Origin: Takakia lepidozioides
Lineage: Eukaryota > Streptophyta > Takakiopsida > Takakiales > Takakiaceae
Reading direction: 5' to 3'
DNA: 64,000 nucleotides
Assembly (NCBI GenBank): GCA_030704615.1
Contig: CM060731.1
Span: 37,078,001-37,142,000 of the forward strand
Shown: piece by piece, positions 40,321 through 51,624 of the stretch
Layout: every line of letters begins with the position of its first letter
Position numbering within the stretch: position 1 is the stretch's first letter
Notes under the pieces: model-generated
Told to the model about the DNA's origin: nothing
Seen by the model: only the letters and a program-made list of their open reading frames with translations
Databases searched by the model: none
Position numbers and translations under genes: made by a program

Positions 40321-41310
40321 TTAGACCCTCTCTGTGTTGCCTCCCCATGCTCACTCACCAGGCTGTTGTCTCTTCCTGGGGTGATACTAGTGGAAAAATA
40401 GAGTTCTCCTCCAGTCTTACATAGATATAATAGTGGGAAGATGTTATCATTTGTAATGCTCTGTAGCTTGTAGCCATTAGTCCGTCTGAGCTTACGGCTG
40501 TCATCCATGACATCGTGGCCAGTAACCAGTTTTATGCTAGAACATCTGCACAACCCCCACGGTTATTAACTGGTCTTCAAAGACCAAAGGGTGGGGATTC
40601 GAAATGAAAACCCCGGTGAGAATGCCCTGTCTAGCCAAATTCAGCCACTTGTAGATGTCAAAGTTTTGTCTAGTGTTGAAAGCTTTCTTTAAGTATGCAA
40701 CATGCATGACCTCTTCCATCATCTGTCTAGGTCTGGGGTCCTATCCATAATTTGATTGCCTTTTCAACCTGTGTATGGTTGGAAGGTGGGGGAGGCTTAA
40801 TGATGTCATCTAGCCAAATCTGAGCCTTGTCTTGCTGTCTCATTTTTTTTTGAAGTCTCTGAGAGGGCTTCTTCAGGCTTTTGGTGGGGCCTTCTGAGAC
40901 AGATGCTGATGCCATGGTTTAACCCCAGGGTTTTCTGTCCAGCAGGTTGATTCTTCAGTTTTTTGACACCTTACCAAGTCTGGGAGGGCCCTTGTACAGA
41001 CTTTTGGGAGAAAGAGTAGCTTGCCAAAAGGCATGAAGACAATGCAACCGAGAAAGCCTTTCAGGCCTGAAACTCTCCCTCTGCTTTCTACCATGCTCAC
41101 TCTCCAGCTTGTTGTACTAGTGGACAAATTTTGTCCACATTGTTTTTGCTCGACAAGCTTGTAGCCGTTAGTCCACCTGAGAATGTGGTTATGAAACCCA
41201 TGTAGGAATGTTGTCATCCATAGCATAGTGCTGTTGGCATGTTTTGTGATAGAACAACTCCATAGCTCTGGATGTCTGACAGATTCCAGTGTTGAAAGTG
41301 TTCTCGCTGG
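40320..41310. repeat. Two diverged direct copies of an unknown repeat
   Basis: Segments at about 40370-40600 and 41090-41300 share GTAGCCATTAGTCCGTCTGAG / GTAGCCGTTAGTCCACCTGAG, an ATACTAGTGGA(A)AAAT / GTACTAGTGGACAAATT stretch and a TAGAACA(T/A)C end. On the minus strand both give LR(R/W)TNGYKL peptides with stops. Probably a dead transposon duplicated in place; the family is unknown. Confidence 0.45.
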
Positions 41311-41599
41311 CTATATTCTGAAAATTGAGCATAGTATTTACCTACATATGATCTCACCCAACATAGTGGACCCATTTATAAGGATAATTTCTGGTGAGGT
41401 GCTTTGAAGCTGGAAGTAATACTGAAAGAAGTAACTTGGAAGAAAACTATGGGAAGTATGCCTGTGCGGCTTCTTGAATGGTTGAAAGTATGGTTTTGTG
41501 CTTACTTGATGCTGAAATGTTCCTTTGATACAACTATAAGGATATGAGAGGTGCTCTTTCATTCTTGTGACTGCTATGTATGGCCCTTGGATGCACTCA

Positions 41600-43100
41600 T
41601 GAAGGACAATAGAAGGTGGCCATGTCAGCCATTCCTGTATCCTTTAGATTAGAACGATGTCTCCAGTCTTACTTACAATATAGCAGAATGTTACGTGTGG
41701 GATAATTGTTGACAGTGGCAATGTCAGAATCTAAGGGTACAGAAGCTAGAGAAGAAAGAGGAGTAATGTCGCCTTGGCAAGGATTGGAATGAGGAAGGGC
41801 AGTAGAAAGTGCCGCCGAAGTCCGGCAGGCGCCTTCAGTAACTGACTAATTCAACACTTGATATGAGCCAAGGACGATTTTGATTCACAAACAAAGGAAC
41901 AAGCATATGGTAGGTTGTACTTAGCTCCATCCTCCAATGATGGAGACTACATTGTGGGTACAGGGTGTAGGCATCTATATTTGGATTTTTAATTTTGGCA
42001 GCCCTGGCCAAAGCCATGTGTGGGCGGTAGATAGGGTCCACCTCTGTTCAAGAAGCAATAGGTACCATGGGTGATGGAAGGACTGATGTAGCCCAGGATT
42101 GGTTAACCTTGCACTCCATCTCAACCCTGCATTTGTGTGGTCAAGATTCTGATAATGCACCCTAAGCAGGGTGCTGGTTCATTCATCTCCATCTTGGTTT
42201 CCTCATTTATAAAATTGGCCTTACCTCTACTATCAATCAACTTTATGTTTTAGATTGTATCAGGCATGTTTTCATTTGGACTATTCACTTGGCAGTATCA
42301 TTTGAAGACTAGGACTGTAATGAGAGTATGTTAATAATGTTGTCTAACTGGTTAGGGTCATAGTAATAGAGAATGGATTTTATTCAAATGCAAACATTAA
42401 TTCAAAATTAAATAGGAATGCAAAGAGAATGTAAAGTAACCAATTGATTATGGGGGGGTATTAGTATGATTTAGATCATGTGTTATACACACACATATAC
42501 ATATATCTAATTTTGTATAACCTTTTGCTTGGAGGAGGGACAGATATTGATTATGTTGCGGATCGAACACAGCCATTGTCGAGTAAGTTTTTATTATCCA
42601 GATTCTTATTTTGGGATTTATCTTAAAACCTACGGTTAGGTTGATTTTCTTAAATCGATGAAAGGGACAGTAGACAGTACCCAGTAACCTTTATTAACAA
42701 AAACAATTGTGTAGTATATAATATAATCATATAAATAGGATGAAATAGAAAATGTTATACATTATATAATTGTATACAATACTGGAATGGTCGAATAAAT
42801 TAATAATTTAATCGAATGAATGAAGTGCACTGTCTTTCTTTTTTCTTTTTTCTTTTGAAGTCTTTTGAATGTCACTAATTCACTGGCAGATATCACTTGT
42901 GATATTTAGTCTAGGAAAAATAAAAAGATGCTATCTGATAGTTATTAGGAATGCATTGCAAATAAAAATTATTGTCAAATTTCAAAGATAATATAAATGA
43001 TGAAGGTATATTGGTTTTATTTACTTGTTGGTTCCTTTATTGATGTATTTCTGATGTCCATCATGTTTTACTTTGTGGCATTGGGTTTTTGGCATGTTAT
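41600..43100. other. AT-rich region without recognised features
   Basis: The sequence becomes strongly AT-rich after about 42180, with short ORFs only. No motif, repeat pair or splice pattern was recognised. Confidence 0.5.
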
Positions 43101-43139
43101 GGATGAACACGATTGGTGAATGAAATTGAAACATGTAGT

Positions 43140-43895
43140 ATGGACGGTGATCTTGGTTTGCCCCTCAAAGTTGAGGCACATCCCGTACTCCCACCGAAAC
43201 GTCCACGACGTCGTATGCCTGATATTCTTCCAAAGATAGCCACGCCATGGGGTGGACAATTGCTTTTTACTACAAGTGGTGTTCATCGGCAGAGACGTAA
43301 GAGTGGCACATTGGAATTGCATGAAGATGCAATTGGTCCTACATTACCTGAAGAGGTAGCTTCTGTTACCGTTCACACCATCATTGATGATAGTGATGAG
43401 GTTCCCAATCATTTGGATGTAGATCTTGTTCTGAATTCAAATGCTCTTCCCTCTCTTATTGAGGATAAGTTTGAGTTTTTACACCGTCGTGCTCCTAATA
43501 TTCTTCCAGAGATAGCCACACCGTGGACTGGACAACTACTTTTCACTACAGCCAGTGTTTCTCGTCAAAGACGTAAGAGACCAGCATTAGAATTGCGTGA
43601 GAATACAATTAGTCCTACATTTGTACCTAGCCAAGTGGCCTCCATTTCCGGTCAAAACATCATTGATGATAATGATGATAGAGTTCCCCATCTTGTGGAT
43701 GTAGGCCCCGATCTTGATTCAAATGCTCTTCTCTCAAATAGTAAAGATAAGTGCAAGGTTGAGTTGGAGGATATACAGCATTTCACATGTAGTCGCAAAT
43801 GTTTGGATGTAGAGGGATATTGTCATGTGCTTCGCCGATCAAAGAAGTGCGTGCAGTCTCTTCCACCTAAGTTTCTTCCACCTGACATACATTAG
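43140..43895 (+). CDS. Unrecognised ORF with internal duplication
   Basis: An open frame of 251 codons from an ATG at 43140 to TAG. It contains two related units of about 95 residues. Unit 1 has PDILPKIATPWGGQLLFTT and HRQRRKS; unit 2 has PNILPEIATPWTGQLLFTT and SRQRRKR. Each continues through an acidic stretch (IIDDSDE / IIDDNDD) to a DL.SNALLS-like end. A basic RRR segment precedes unit 1, and a Cys/Lys-rich tail with RRSKKCVQ follows unit 2. It is flanked by AT-rich DNA and could be an exon of a larger gene or part of an unknown transposon. No function is assigned. Confidence 0.45.
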   Translation: MDGDLGLPLKVEAHPVLPPKRPRRRMPDILPKIATPWGGQLLFTTSGVHRQRRKSGTLELHEDAIGPTLPEEVASVTVHTIIDDSDEVPNHLDVDLVLNSNALPSLIEDKFEFLHRRAPNILPEIATPWTGQLLFTTASVSRQRRKRPALELRENTISPTFVPSQVASISGQNIIDDNDDRVPHLVDVGPDLDSNALLSNSKDKCKVELEDIQHFTCSRKCLDVEGYCHVLRRSKKCVQSLPPKFLPPDIH

Positions 43896-44190
43896 AGTCT
43901 TTATTATCCATAGTTTCTAGTTCTGCATTTGAAGGTTGCAGAGAATAGAGAAGCTGCGGTGGAGGTCGTCAAGGTCGTATATCTAAAGCATTCATGTGTG
44001 TGGTACTTGATAACCCATTGAGACAATTTATTTTAAATTTCATGTCTTGTATTTGTAGTTCTATGTTGCCATCGTTGATCACCAGGATATTTCACTATAT
44101 TGATTGATTATATTTATTTTTCACTAGCACATATGCAATAACCACCGTTGTGCAGGTCAATCAGGATAAGGGTAATTGATTTATTGAATT

Positions 44191-44373
44191 GAGCAGGTAA
44201 CCCAGTGGTTGGGTGTTTGTGCCTTGCCTGTGCATAACCTAGGTGATCTTGGGTTCAGTCCTTCAACATATGCCTTCAGACCGTCCATTGGGCCCTCGAT
44301 GGCCTGTGTGTTGAGCAGTAGGCTCAGTAAATTCATTGGACGTTAAAGAAACTTTATCTTTATCTTTATCTTG
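44191..44373 (+). mobile_element. tRNA-derived SINE, family A, copy 2
   Basis: Head GTAACCCAGTGGTTGGGTG and B-box-like GGGTTCAGTCC, body CAGACCGTCCATTGGGCCC and GAGCAGTAGGCTC, tail of TTTATC repeats. It matches 7943-8108 across the whole length. Confidence 0.8.
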
Positions 44374-44454
44374 ATGTATTTTCTTTCACATGGGTAAATA
44401 TTTTGATTTATACTCCTCCAGATTCCACATGGAGGATAATTTTTTTTAATATAT

Positions 44455-44680
44455 AATCGAAAGGAAACACCTGGGAGTGACAGCTCACAAATCAGGCCCC
44501 TTAGTAGTGAGAGGAGAAAATAACCTCTTTCATAGTAGCCTGCCATGAAGGTGGAAGAATGGGACACCACCCGGGAACTGGGAGAAGGGTATATCACACC
44601 CGTCATTAGCAAGATTTGACCCCAGAACCATCTGGGTGGTACTCAGTGCACTTAATCAACTGAGCTATTGACTGGTGATG
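44455..44680 (-). mobile_element. SINE-like element with tRNA-like head
   Basis: On the minus strand the head reads CAATAGCTCAGTTGATTAAG, then GGTTCTGGGGTCAAATC, spaced like A and B boxes. The body runs to about 44455. It is a different family from A and B. Confidence 0.55.
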
Positions 44681-44751
44681 GATAAATAATTTTTATGTAC
44701 CCTTCACCCACATATAAACGTATATTAGGGCTTCGTGTTGCTCCGCACTAC

Positions 44752-46043
44752 TAGTGACAAATTTTGAGAACTACGTTCAATTTTTCAATTTTTCACGCGT
44801 CATCCCTCGAGTGTTACATGCAGAGATCTCGTGTTTTGTTTTTTTCTGGAAGAAAAATGGGGGATTTGCATTTCAATGTTCAATTTTCACAAGTCGCATC
44901 AATCAATTACATTCACTATATGAACTTTCAAGCATCCACCATGGGATTGGATGTTGGTGGGTTAAGGCTACCTTTTGACAATATTCATGCAAGTTCGTCA
45001 AGGGCTCCATCCAAAGCCACACCACGAGAAACAAACAAACATGTCCAAATTTAAGATGTTGAACAAACTTGTGCACAAGACTGTCTTTCTCATCAAACTT
45101 ATTAAAATTCGTATTCACTTCCATCTTCAAGCTTTGGAGAAGCTCCACCCCCAAACCCAGAATTAGGACAGCACTCTGATTTCCATCCACTGTCACCAAA
45201 ATCAGTAAAAAATCACCCCTTCAGTCAAATGCAATTGTGGGCTGACTTCACACCTATGTCGGGTAGACCCCACTATCAGGAAATGGTGGATGGTCTGAGT
45301 AACTACACAGATCAATACATGAAGCAAAACACTTGCATCTTGCACTCAACAGTACATAATGGTCAGTACTCTCAGGAAATGGTGGATGGTCTGAGTAGCT
45401 ACACAATCCCGTCTTCAAAGTGATGGAAAGTAGTTAGCGTCCTATACAACAATTGCTCGGCCAACAATCTTTTGAGATGAATTTGGGAGGTGTGGCAGTC
45501 TCCACACACTCGAAGATTCTTGATGAGTTGTGTTGATCAGCCCAAAACCAATGGCCAGCTTTATTCCTCCACATCATGCAATAAAAAGTGTGTTAGGCAC
45601 ATACTCCGCCTCCTTCATCTGCTCAGACAATCTTCTTAGCTCAGCATGGATTTCCTTACTTCTTGGATGCAACTTATCATCTGATATAACCCCTGTGACC
45701 TTCATCATTCTTCTCAGCTTTGCAGTATCATCCCACCTGCCAGCTGCAGCATAGATGTTTGATATAGCAACACATAAGTCGCGGCATCCTGTTCATCCCA
45801 CTTAAGGATAAATGTTGTCACATATTCAGCCATCTCCACATTGTCATGGATTCTGCAGGCCCAAGCAAGGCCTTCCACACCACAACATCTGGATTGATTG
45901 GCATTTTATTAATCAGGTACCCTGCCTCATGTAGTTGTCCCGCACGTCCAGAAGGTCCACCATGCAGCCAAAGTGCTTTACTGGCGGGGTGACACCATGA
46001 TCTTTACTCAGGGAATCGAAGTAGCGTCTTCCGTCATTCAGTA
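44752..46043 (-). pseudogene. PPR-DYW pseudogene copy 1, C-terminal part and flank
   Basis: From 46043 down the minus strand carries the last PPR motif and E region of a PLS-class PPR protein (HFGCMVDLL; KMPINPDVVVW). Decayed E+/DYW sequence follows, ending FHHFEDG near 45420. The rest (45400-44752) is duplicated, non-coding 3' flank. It matches 60290-61550 of copy 2. Stops and shifts abound. The missing N-terminal half lies at 57321-58345, on the far side of the Gypsy insertion. PPR-DYW proteins bind organellar RNA and edit C to U; this copy cannot make one. Confidence 0.8.
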
Positions 46044-46129
46044 TGTCGTGCACCTAAGCATCGTGCCACAACATACATCGCTGTCCACCATACATTCTAA
46101 GCACACAATCCTAGAAAGCTATGCCACAA

Positions 46130-46493
46130 TGATAATGGAAGTGAACACACAATGGAAACACTCCACTCATGAATCCACTCAATCACATAAACTAAGTCAA
46201 GCCAAGGGCATCTTTGCTAAAGGAATCCACCCTACAAAGCCATCACCACACTCCCTCTCAATAGAGCTATGGAGGTTGGAGATGCTCATGGAGGCTCAAC
46301 TACAAGAAGATGAGCCCTCATCAACACTCACAAGGGGAAAACCCATCCCCATGTCCCAAGTGAGGTTTGACACCTCACTTGGCATGTGAGACCAAATGAA
46401 GTCCCAACACACAAAATACAAATATAAATATCCAAAATGTCCTAGTTAACTAGAAGTAGGTAATTCTAGTTAACCATGACTAAAACCATGACA
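46130..46493 (-). repeat. LTR (3' on element strand)
   Basis: 364 bp, closely matching 56953-57320. On the element strand it begins TGTCATGG and this block ends CATTATCA. A block of about 87 bp lies on both sides of it (46043-46129 and 46496-46586), each containing GTGCACCTAAGCATCGTGCC. Thus the true 3' LTR may run to 46044, with a partial duplicate before it. Confidence 0.88.
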
Positions 46494-46838
46494 GCTATCG
46501 TGCACCTAAGCATCGTGCCACAACATACATAGTTGTCCACCATACATTCTAAGCACACAATCCTAGAAAGCTATGCCACAATCGCCCCCCTAGCTGGTGA
46601 TTAGGTCCCTCTAACACCGGATAGCTGACAAGTATCCATCTCAATAACATCATCGCTTGGTCTTCAATCGCACATGTCCCAGTATCTAAAGTCAATAGAT
46701 CAAGAGGCCGGGTGCAAAAGTAGCCCCATCGTTACTCGCCTTCCTGCAATCCATGATCTTCAATAGTATCCATGGCGTTGAGCTCCCATCAGCTAGACCT
46801 TGGATCACTTGTCAATTCCACCATTGTCATGCCCACTA

Positions 46839-46985
46839 CCTATGTCTAAGGCATCATGGACACAACCATTCTCCACTAGGAACCTCCTCAAGTGGTGGTA
46901 TCAAGCATCCCATGTGCCACCCCCTTAAGCATTTGTCACACACCAACATGGTCGCGGCACCACCAACATGCCCACATAGCATGCA
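46839..46985 (-). CDS. PHD finger fused to the integrase C-terminus
   Basis: Right after the integrase C-terminal domain comes CMLCGHVGGAATMLVCDKCL, then GWHMGCLIPPLEEVPSGEWL and C. This is the Cys4-His-Cys3 pattern of a PHD finger, including the W before the last Cys pair. A TGA stop at 46854-46856 falls between the last two zinc ligands; the final Cys codon follows immediately and the frame then closes within a few codons. The stop fits a CGA-to-TGA change. PHD fingers commonly read histone H3 tails, so a role in steering integration is plausible but inferred. Chromodomains usually hold this position in chromoviruses. Confidence 0.85.
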
Positions 46986-48210
46986 ACGCAACCCTACAGG
47001 TACCACTGCAAGGTTGGGATCTATCCTTCCATCCACATGTGGAAGGTGACATGGCGCACAATTGCGCACATGGTCCTTCCATACCATGCCATCTCGACCC
47101 TCCAGAATCAACACTCCTGAAGGCAACACCTCCCGGACCCTTAGAATCACACGCCCTACTGTGACATCCAAAGTCGTAGGCGCTGTCTGCTGCAGATACA
47201 CATAGTCCCCAGGGTGGAAACACCGAACACCTGGCCGATATCCCCCTCCACGTATAGTGACGTACCTCAATGTGTCTCGGTGTTGGGCAATAACAAGGTT
47301 CTCAAAAAGCCATAGGCATGACTCTCTTGAACAACTCTGCCTGCTGGGCACATGCTTGTATCCACACATCTGGATCATCAAGGTTGAGAACTACTGCAGT
47401 CTCCCTGCGAATAGATGCAGGCAAATCTGGCTCTCGGCCAAAGAGAAGGAAATAAGGCGAGAACGAGGCAAGTGATGCTTGTTTGCTAAACCTGTAGCCC
47501 ATGGCCAACCAAGGTAGCTGAAGGTCCCAATCTCCTAAATGTCCCTTCTGCAAGCCATACTTGCGCAAGCCTCGCTTGACTGTTTGTACAACCCTCTCTG
47601 CCAGGCCATCAGCCTCGGGATGATCCCGAGAAGTAGTGCGGTGATCTATCAAGGCTTGCTCACACAAAACCTAAAACTCCCCTAAGAACTCTCTCCCCTG
47701 GTCCGTGAGTACCTCGGATGGAGCACCAAATTGGCTAAGCACTCGATCTAAGAATGCATACGCAGCCCCCTCACTTGTCTTGTTAGGCAATGCCACCAGT
47801 TCAATCCACTTGGAGAAATGTTCCACCATCACTAACACATACTTGTTATGGCAAATCGTTAGTGGCAATGGGCCTGCGAAGTCAAGACTCCAACGATAGC
47901 CCAAACCCATAATGGGTAAAGGATGCAATTGTGGAGTAGGTGCATTGAAAGAAACTCGCACTCTATCACACACCATGCACCTTGCCACTAACTGTTGGAT
48001 ATCCGTGTGCATGCCCCGCCACCAGTATTATCCTTGCAGCAAACTATGAGTACGTCGCACCCCAAAATGTCCCAACTCCTCATGGGCATGGCGTACCAAT
48101 CGCGCTCGTTGTGTTGGATGAGGCACAATCCTCATTCGTCCATCCTCCCATACTCGGAGTAGGTGAGTCCCCTCCCACTTGAACCTCTTGGCTCGTTGTA
48201 GGATCCGATC
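46986..48210 (-). pseudogene. Retroelement integrase, broken
   Basis: The HHCC zinc site is seen as HEELGHFGVRRTH and CMVCDR (about 48090-47940). The catalytic core follows: SLDFAGPL (first Asp), VLTDQGREF (second Asp), HPEADGLAERVVQTVKRGL (Glu). The C-terminal domain continues to about 47000 (RCFHPGDYVYL). A TAA at 48028, a TAG at 47671 and a one-base expansion in a T run near 47308 interrupt it, the last shifting the frame before the C-terminal domain. All catalytic residues are still encoded. Confidence 0.9.
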
Positions 48211-48329
48211 TCTTTCCTTAGCAGTCACACTGACTGCTGTCTCTCTAGTACGAAGGTAGGCCAACACTGCTGCATCTTCATGCACATCCTTAGCACCACC
48301 AAACTCCTCACTGATCTCCGGATCGTCAT

Positions 48330-49819
48330 GCACACCATCAACATGACCAATGCTATGGGATGGACTAGCTTGAGCTCCCATTGCTAGGATGCACAAAAAG
48401 GCAGATGCATGCCATCCTGGCACCATCTCCTCATCCATCTCACCATGCCACCGGGCTCCAGTATCATCATGCTCGCTCGTGCATGGATTACGACTCAATC
48501 CATCTGCATCCCGATTGACAATACCGGCTTGATGCACCACCTGAAAGTCGTATTCTTGAAGCATAAGTGCCCACCGTGCAAGCTTCCCTGTAAGCTTGTC
48601 TAACTCCATCAACCACTTCAATGGTTGGTGATCCGTGACAAGGGTGAAGAGATTGCATAGAGGTAGCATCTGAAATGTGCCACTGCCCATACCGCAACTA
48701 GACACTCCCCTTCATAGGAACTATACTTCGCCTCGGCATCATTGTTTGAGCGGCTAGCATATGCCACTACAAACTCTCTTCCCTCATCATCCATCTGTGT
48801 GAGCACTACTCCAATCCCCAGCATACTCCAATCCGTATGTAGCTGGAAAGGCCGCCCCCGAATAGGCCGCCTCAGAATAGGTGCAGAAGTCAATCGAGCC
48901 TTGAGTTCCTCAAAGGCTTCTTCCTGCTCCTCCTCCCATTGCCACTCCTGACCCACCTTGGTCAACTTAGTAAGAGCCTTTGCAATGCTGCTAAATCCCT
49001 TGACAAACCGTCGATAGTAGTTTGCCAACCCCATGAAAGCACGAACTCTGCTAACATCTATGGGGCGTGGAATGCGTGCAATGGCCTCCACCTTCGTCTT
49101 TTGAACACCCAATCCTCCAGGGTGTATCATGTGGCCCAGATACTCAATCTGGTTGTGGAAGAACTTGCACTTCCCAGGTATTATTTCAACCCATGCGCTC
49201 TCAAGCGCTCAAACACCACCTGAAGGTGTCTCTCATGCTCCTCAACCATAGCACTAAAGACGATGATGTCATCAATGTAACACCGGGCAAAGTCTAGCCC
49301 CGCGAGAATCCTATCCATAACCCTCTGAAACTCTGCATGAGCATTCTTCAACCCAAATGGTAGGAAGTGCCATTGGTACAAGCAATCCTTCCCATGTTGG
49401 TCAATCCCCCATAATGTCGTCTTTTGCTTGTCAGCCTCTTTGATTGGCAACTGGTGGTAACCGGATCGCAAGTCCAATGTGCTAAACACCTTTGCATGCC
49501 CAATGGCATCAAAGATTTCCTCTGGAGTTGGCATGGCATATCTATCGGACTTAGTCTGACGATTCACAGGACGATAGTCCCCACACATCCTTCTTTCTGT
49601 CCAATTGCCATAGATATCCTTCTTAGCTGACATCACCGTTGTCGAGGCATACTCCCCGCCTGACAACTCCACCAATCCAACTTCGAACAACTCCATAGTC
49701 CGTGACTGGATCAATGACCTCTCCATATCACTATACCGGTAGGGCCTTCGAAAGATTGGCGTGTCACTTGCCAAATCAATACGAATCTCCTGACCCTTCA
49801 AACTCCCCAAATCCTTCAA
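48330..49819 (-). pseudogene. Reverse transcriptase and RNase H, broken
   Basis: RT fingers and palm are clear in 49819-49181: STLDLRSGYHQLPIKE, FLPFGLKNAHAEFQRVMD and the catalytic CYIDDIIVFS. The usual Pro in FGLKNAPAEFQ is His. A TAA at 49181 and a one-base loss near 49160 shift the frame. The connection domain and RNase H continue at 49130-48618 (RVRAFMGLANYYRRF; FQLHTDWSMLGIGVVL), and a second shift near 48680 leads to VTDHQPLKWL and NRDADGLSRN. The element was a standard Gypsy pol before decay. Confidence 0.92.
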
Positions 49820-49978
49820 ACCGAAGGCAAAGCAATTTCTATAAGCCCTTAGAAATCGTTGGATCCTCTGTCTCTCTCCTCCGGTGACTGTAGGTCCAAC
49901 ATCTGGTTCCCAATTGTCCTCAGTGACTGCAACCTTGGGTACATCAAGCTTGGGGGTAGGAGACGAATCCTTTGGTTG

Positions 49979-50330
49979 CTAGATAGTAACCTCTTGGGCC
50001 TTGTCTGCCCAATCTGACTGTGGCGTAGCCTCCACTTGCTCTGCCATAACCACCTTGAGAACATCCTCTGGGGAAGAAACATTCTCAACCTCTTCAAAAA
50101 CATTGGCCACCTTGGCCTCCAACTGATCCTCAGTGTATGGCTCTCCCCACTCCTCATATTGCTGCTTGAGAGATCCAAGGACTCTCTTTTTCCGCATCTC
50201 ATCCCACATCTGCCATGGGTGTTTGCACCCCATGATCCTGTGCTCGCCCCCACTCACTGCCTCAACCGTCCCGGTTGGCAGAGGGGATACAATACCAAAT
50301 GGGAGTGCAGAAGTAGCCACCATTGTCTGC
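49979..50330 (-). other. Linker between methyltransferase and reverse transcriptase
   Basis: Open in the same frame as gag, protease and RT, with acidic, coiled-coil-like sequence (KQQYEEWGEPYTEDQLEAKV). It ends with a TAG at 49979-49981. No recognised domain. It may be a tether or cleavage spacer in the polyprotein. Confidence 0.6.
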
Positions 50331-51334
50331 AACCTCCATTGCTCAGCCATGCACAAGCCAATGACCCATGTCAAGCAATTTAGATCCATTGCTTGACCCA
50401 ACACATGTCAGCGTGATGCCTCTGACAGAGCTGGCACAGCTGTAGTGCCCGTGGCAAATCCCATTGCCCGCTCTCGCTCATCTGCATTGGGCTCCACCAA
50501 TTGCTATAGCACACTGTCCCAAATCAACCCAGGACCATTGTCTCGAAAAGCATGAGACGAGGGAAAGCTCATGAGCGTAGGCAAGGCCGTACATGGCTGC
50601 CCCACTCAATTTACCACTGCTAGAGGTGGACGGTCATCATGTCGTACCCTCTGTGGTTGCCTCCCTTGGTCCAAAATGCCCTCAACTGTGAGATTGGGTG
50701 GCTGTTGAATGGAATCGTATGCTCTCTTTAGCAGCTCTGGTGGTGCAAGATTGGTCCACCACAATCGAGGTCGATGCGCTCGTGATCCCACCGCTGCTGC
50801 ATCCAATAGCACCGCCGATCCAATCCAAGACCGCACCCGATGCACACTGGCCATAACCCTGGCCCAAGAGTCCCCCATAAGAGAAACATTCTCCAAGATA
50901 TAGGCTAGAGGTTGCACTTGCCTCGTCTGCAAGTCACGCAACACTCTCAACATCTCCCAAAACAAATACGATCGTGCATCATGCAAGCCGTTCCCATGAC
51001 CTGCGGGAGAGTGTCCTTGGCAAGGCCATCCAACTATCACCAAGTCAATGACACCATGCCGGTCCAAATCATCCGCCCCCAGCAAGGTAATGTCTGCTGG
51101 CAAGGCCTTTTGATACCCTTGAATTGCTGAGAGAGGCAATAACTCAGGATACCGGTGTGTGAGCAAGGCGATGTGGCGCATAGAAATACGCCGAGCTATC
51201 TCATCCTTCTCCACATACAAGTACTTGTGTACTTTAATCCCAGCTTGCAATACTCCTGCAAGCCCAGTGCTCATGCCTCCAAATAGGTCTAGCAAACAAA
51301 TCCCTGAGTCAGGTGGTTGCCAGGTAATGGGCAC
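50330..51334 (-). pseudogene. C5-cytosine DNA methyltransferase inside the Gypsy polyprotein
   Basis: Motifs appear in standard, non-permuted order: I (LLDLFGGMSTGL), II (YLYVEKDE), IV with the catalytic Cys (VGWPCQGHSPAGHG), then D.RSYLFWEMLRVL, VI (YILENVSLMG), VIII (RAHRPRLWWTNL). After a TGA at 50606-50608 the C-terminal region continues in frame (ERERAMGFATGTT; motif-X-like VLGQAMDLNCLTWVIG), crossed by TAG at 50504 and TGA at 50408. AHRPR..W.NL resembles the Dnmt3/DRM group, but plant DRMs are circularly permuted and this is not. It is in frame with gag, protease and RT, so it was made as part of the polyprotein. It would transfer methyl groups to cytosine in DNA. The upstream spacer (about 51540-51340) is joined by a frameshift near 51350. 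Confidence 0.93.
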
Positions 51335-51349
51335 TGTAACTGAGGAAGT

Positions 51350-51620
51350 CCAAGTGTCACTGAACTCCCCTCACTCACCAATGGATATGCCTCCTGCCAT
51401 GCTTGGTGCACACACTCGCCTGCTACTCGATGCAAATTCCTAACTGTACCCCACAGTGGAATATGAACAGACACATGAGGAAGCAAATCAGCCTTGTATG
51501 CCAATTGTTTGTCCTCGTCAGGTGGTGGCCTATCATCTGCATGGCTATTGCCCTCCAAGAGCTCACCACCCCAAGCCACCACTTGTCGCGGCCCTTTGCC
51601 TTGAGGGCAGGGGGTCGAGA
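51350..51620 (-). other. Coding spacer between protease and methyltransferase
   Basis: In a shifted frame the minus strand reads ADLLPHVSVHIPLWGTVRNL and HRVAGECVHQAWQEAYPLVS, with smooth composition up to about 51350. There the frame changes into the methyltransferase. No domain is recognised. It could be an N-terminal extension of the methyltransferase. Confidence 0.55.
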
Positions 51621-51624
51621 CACA

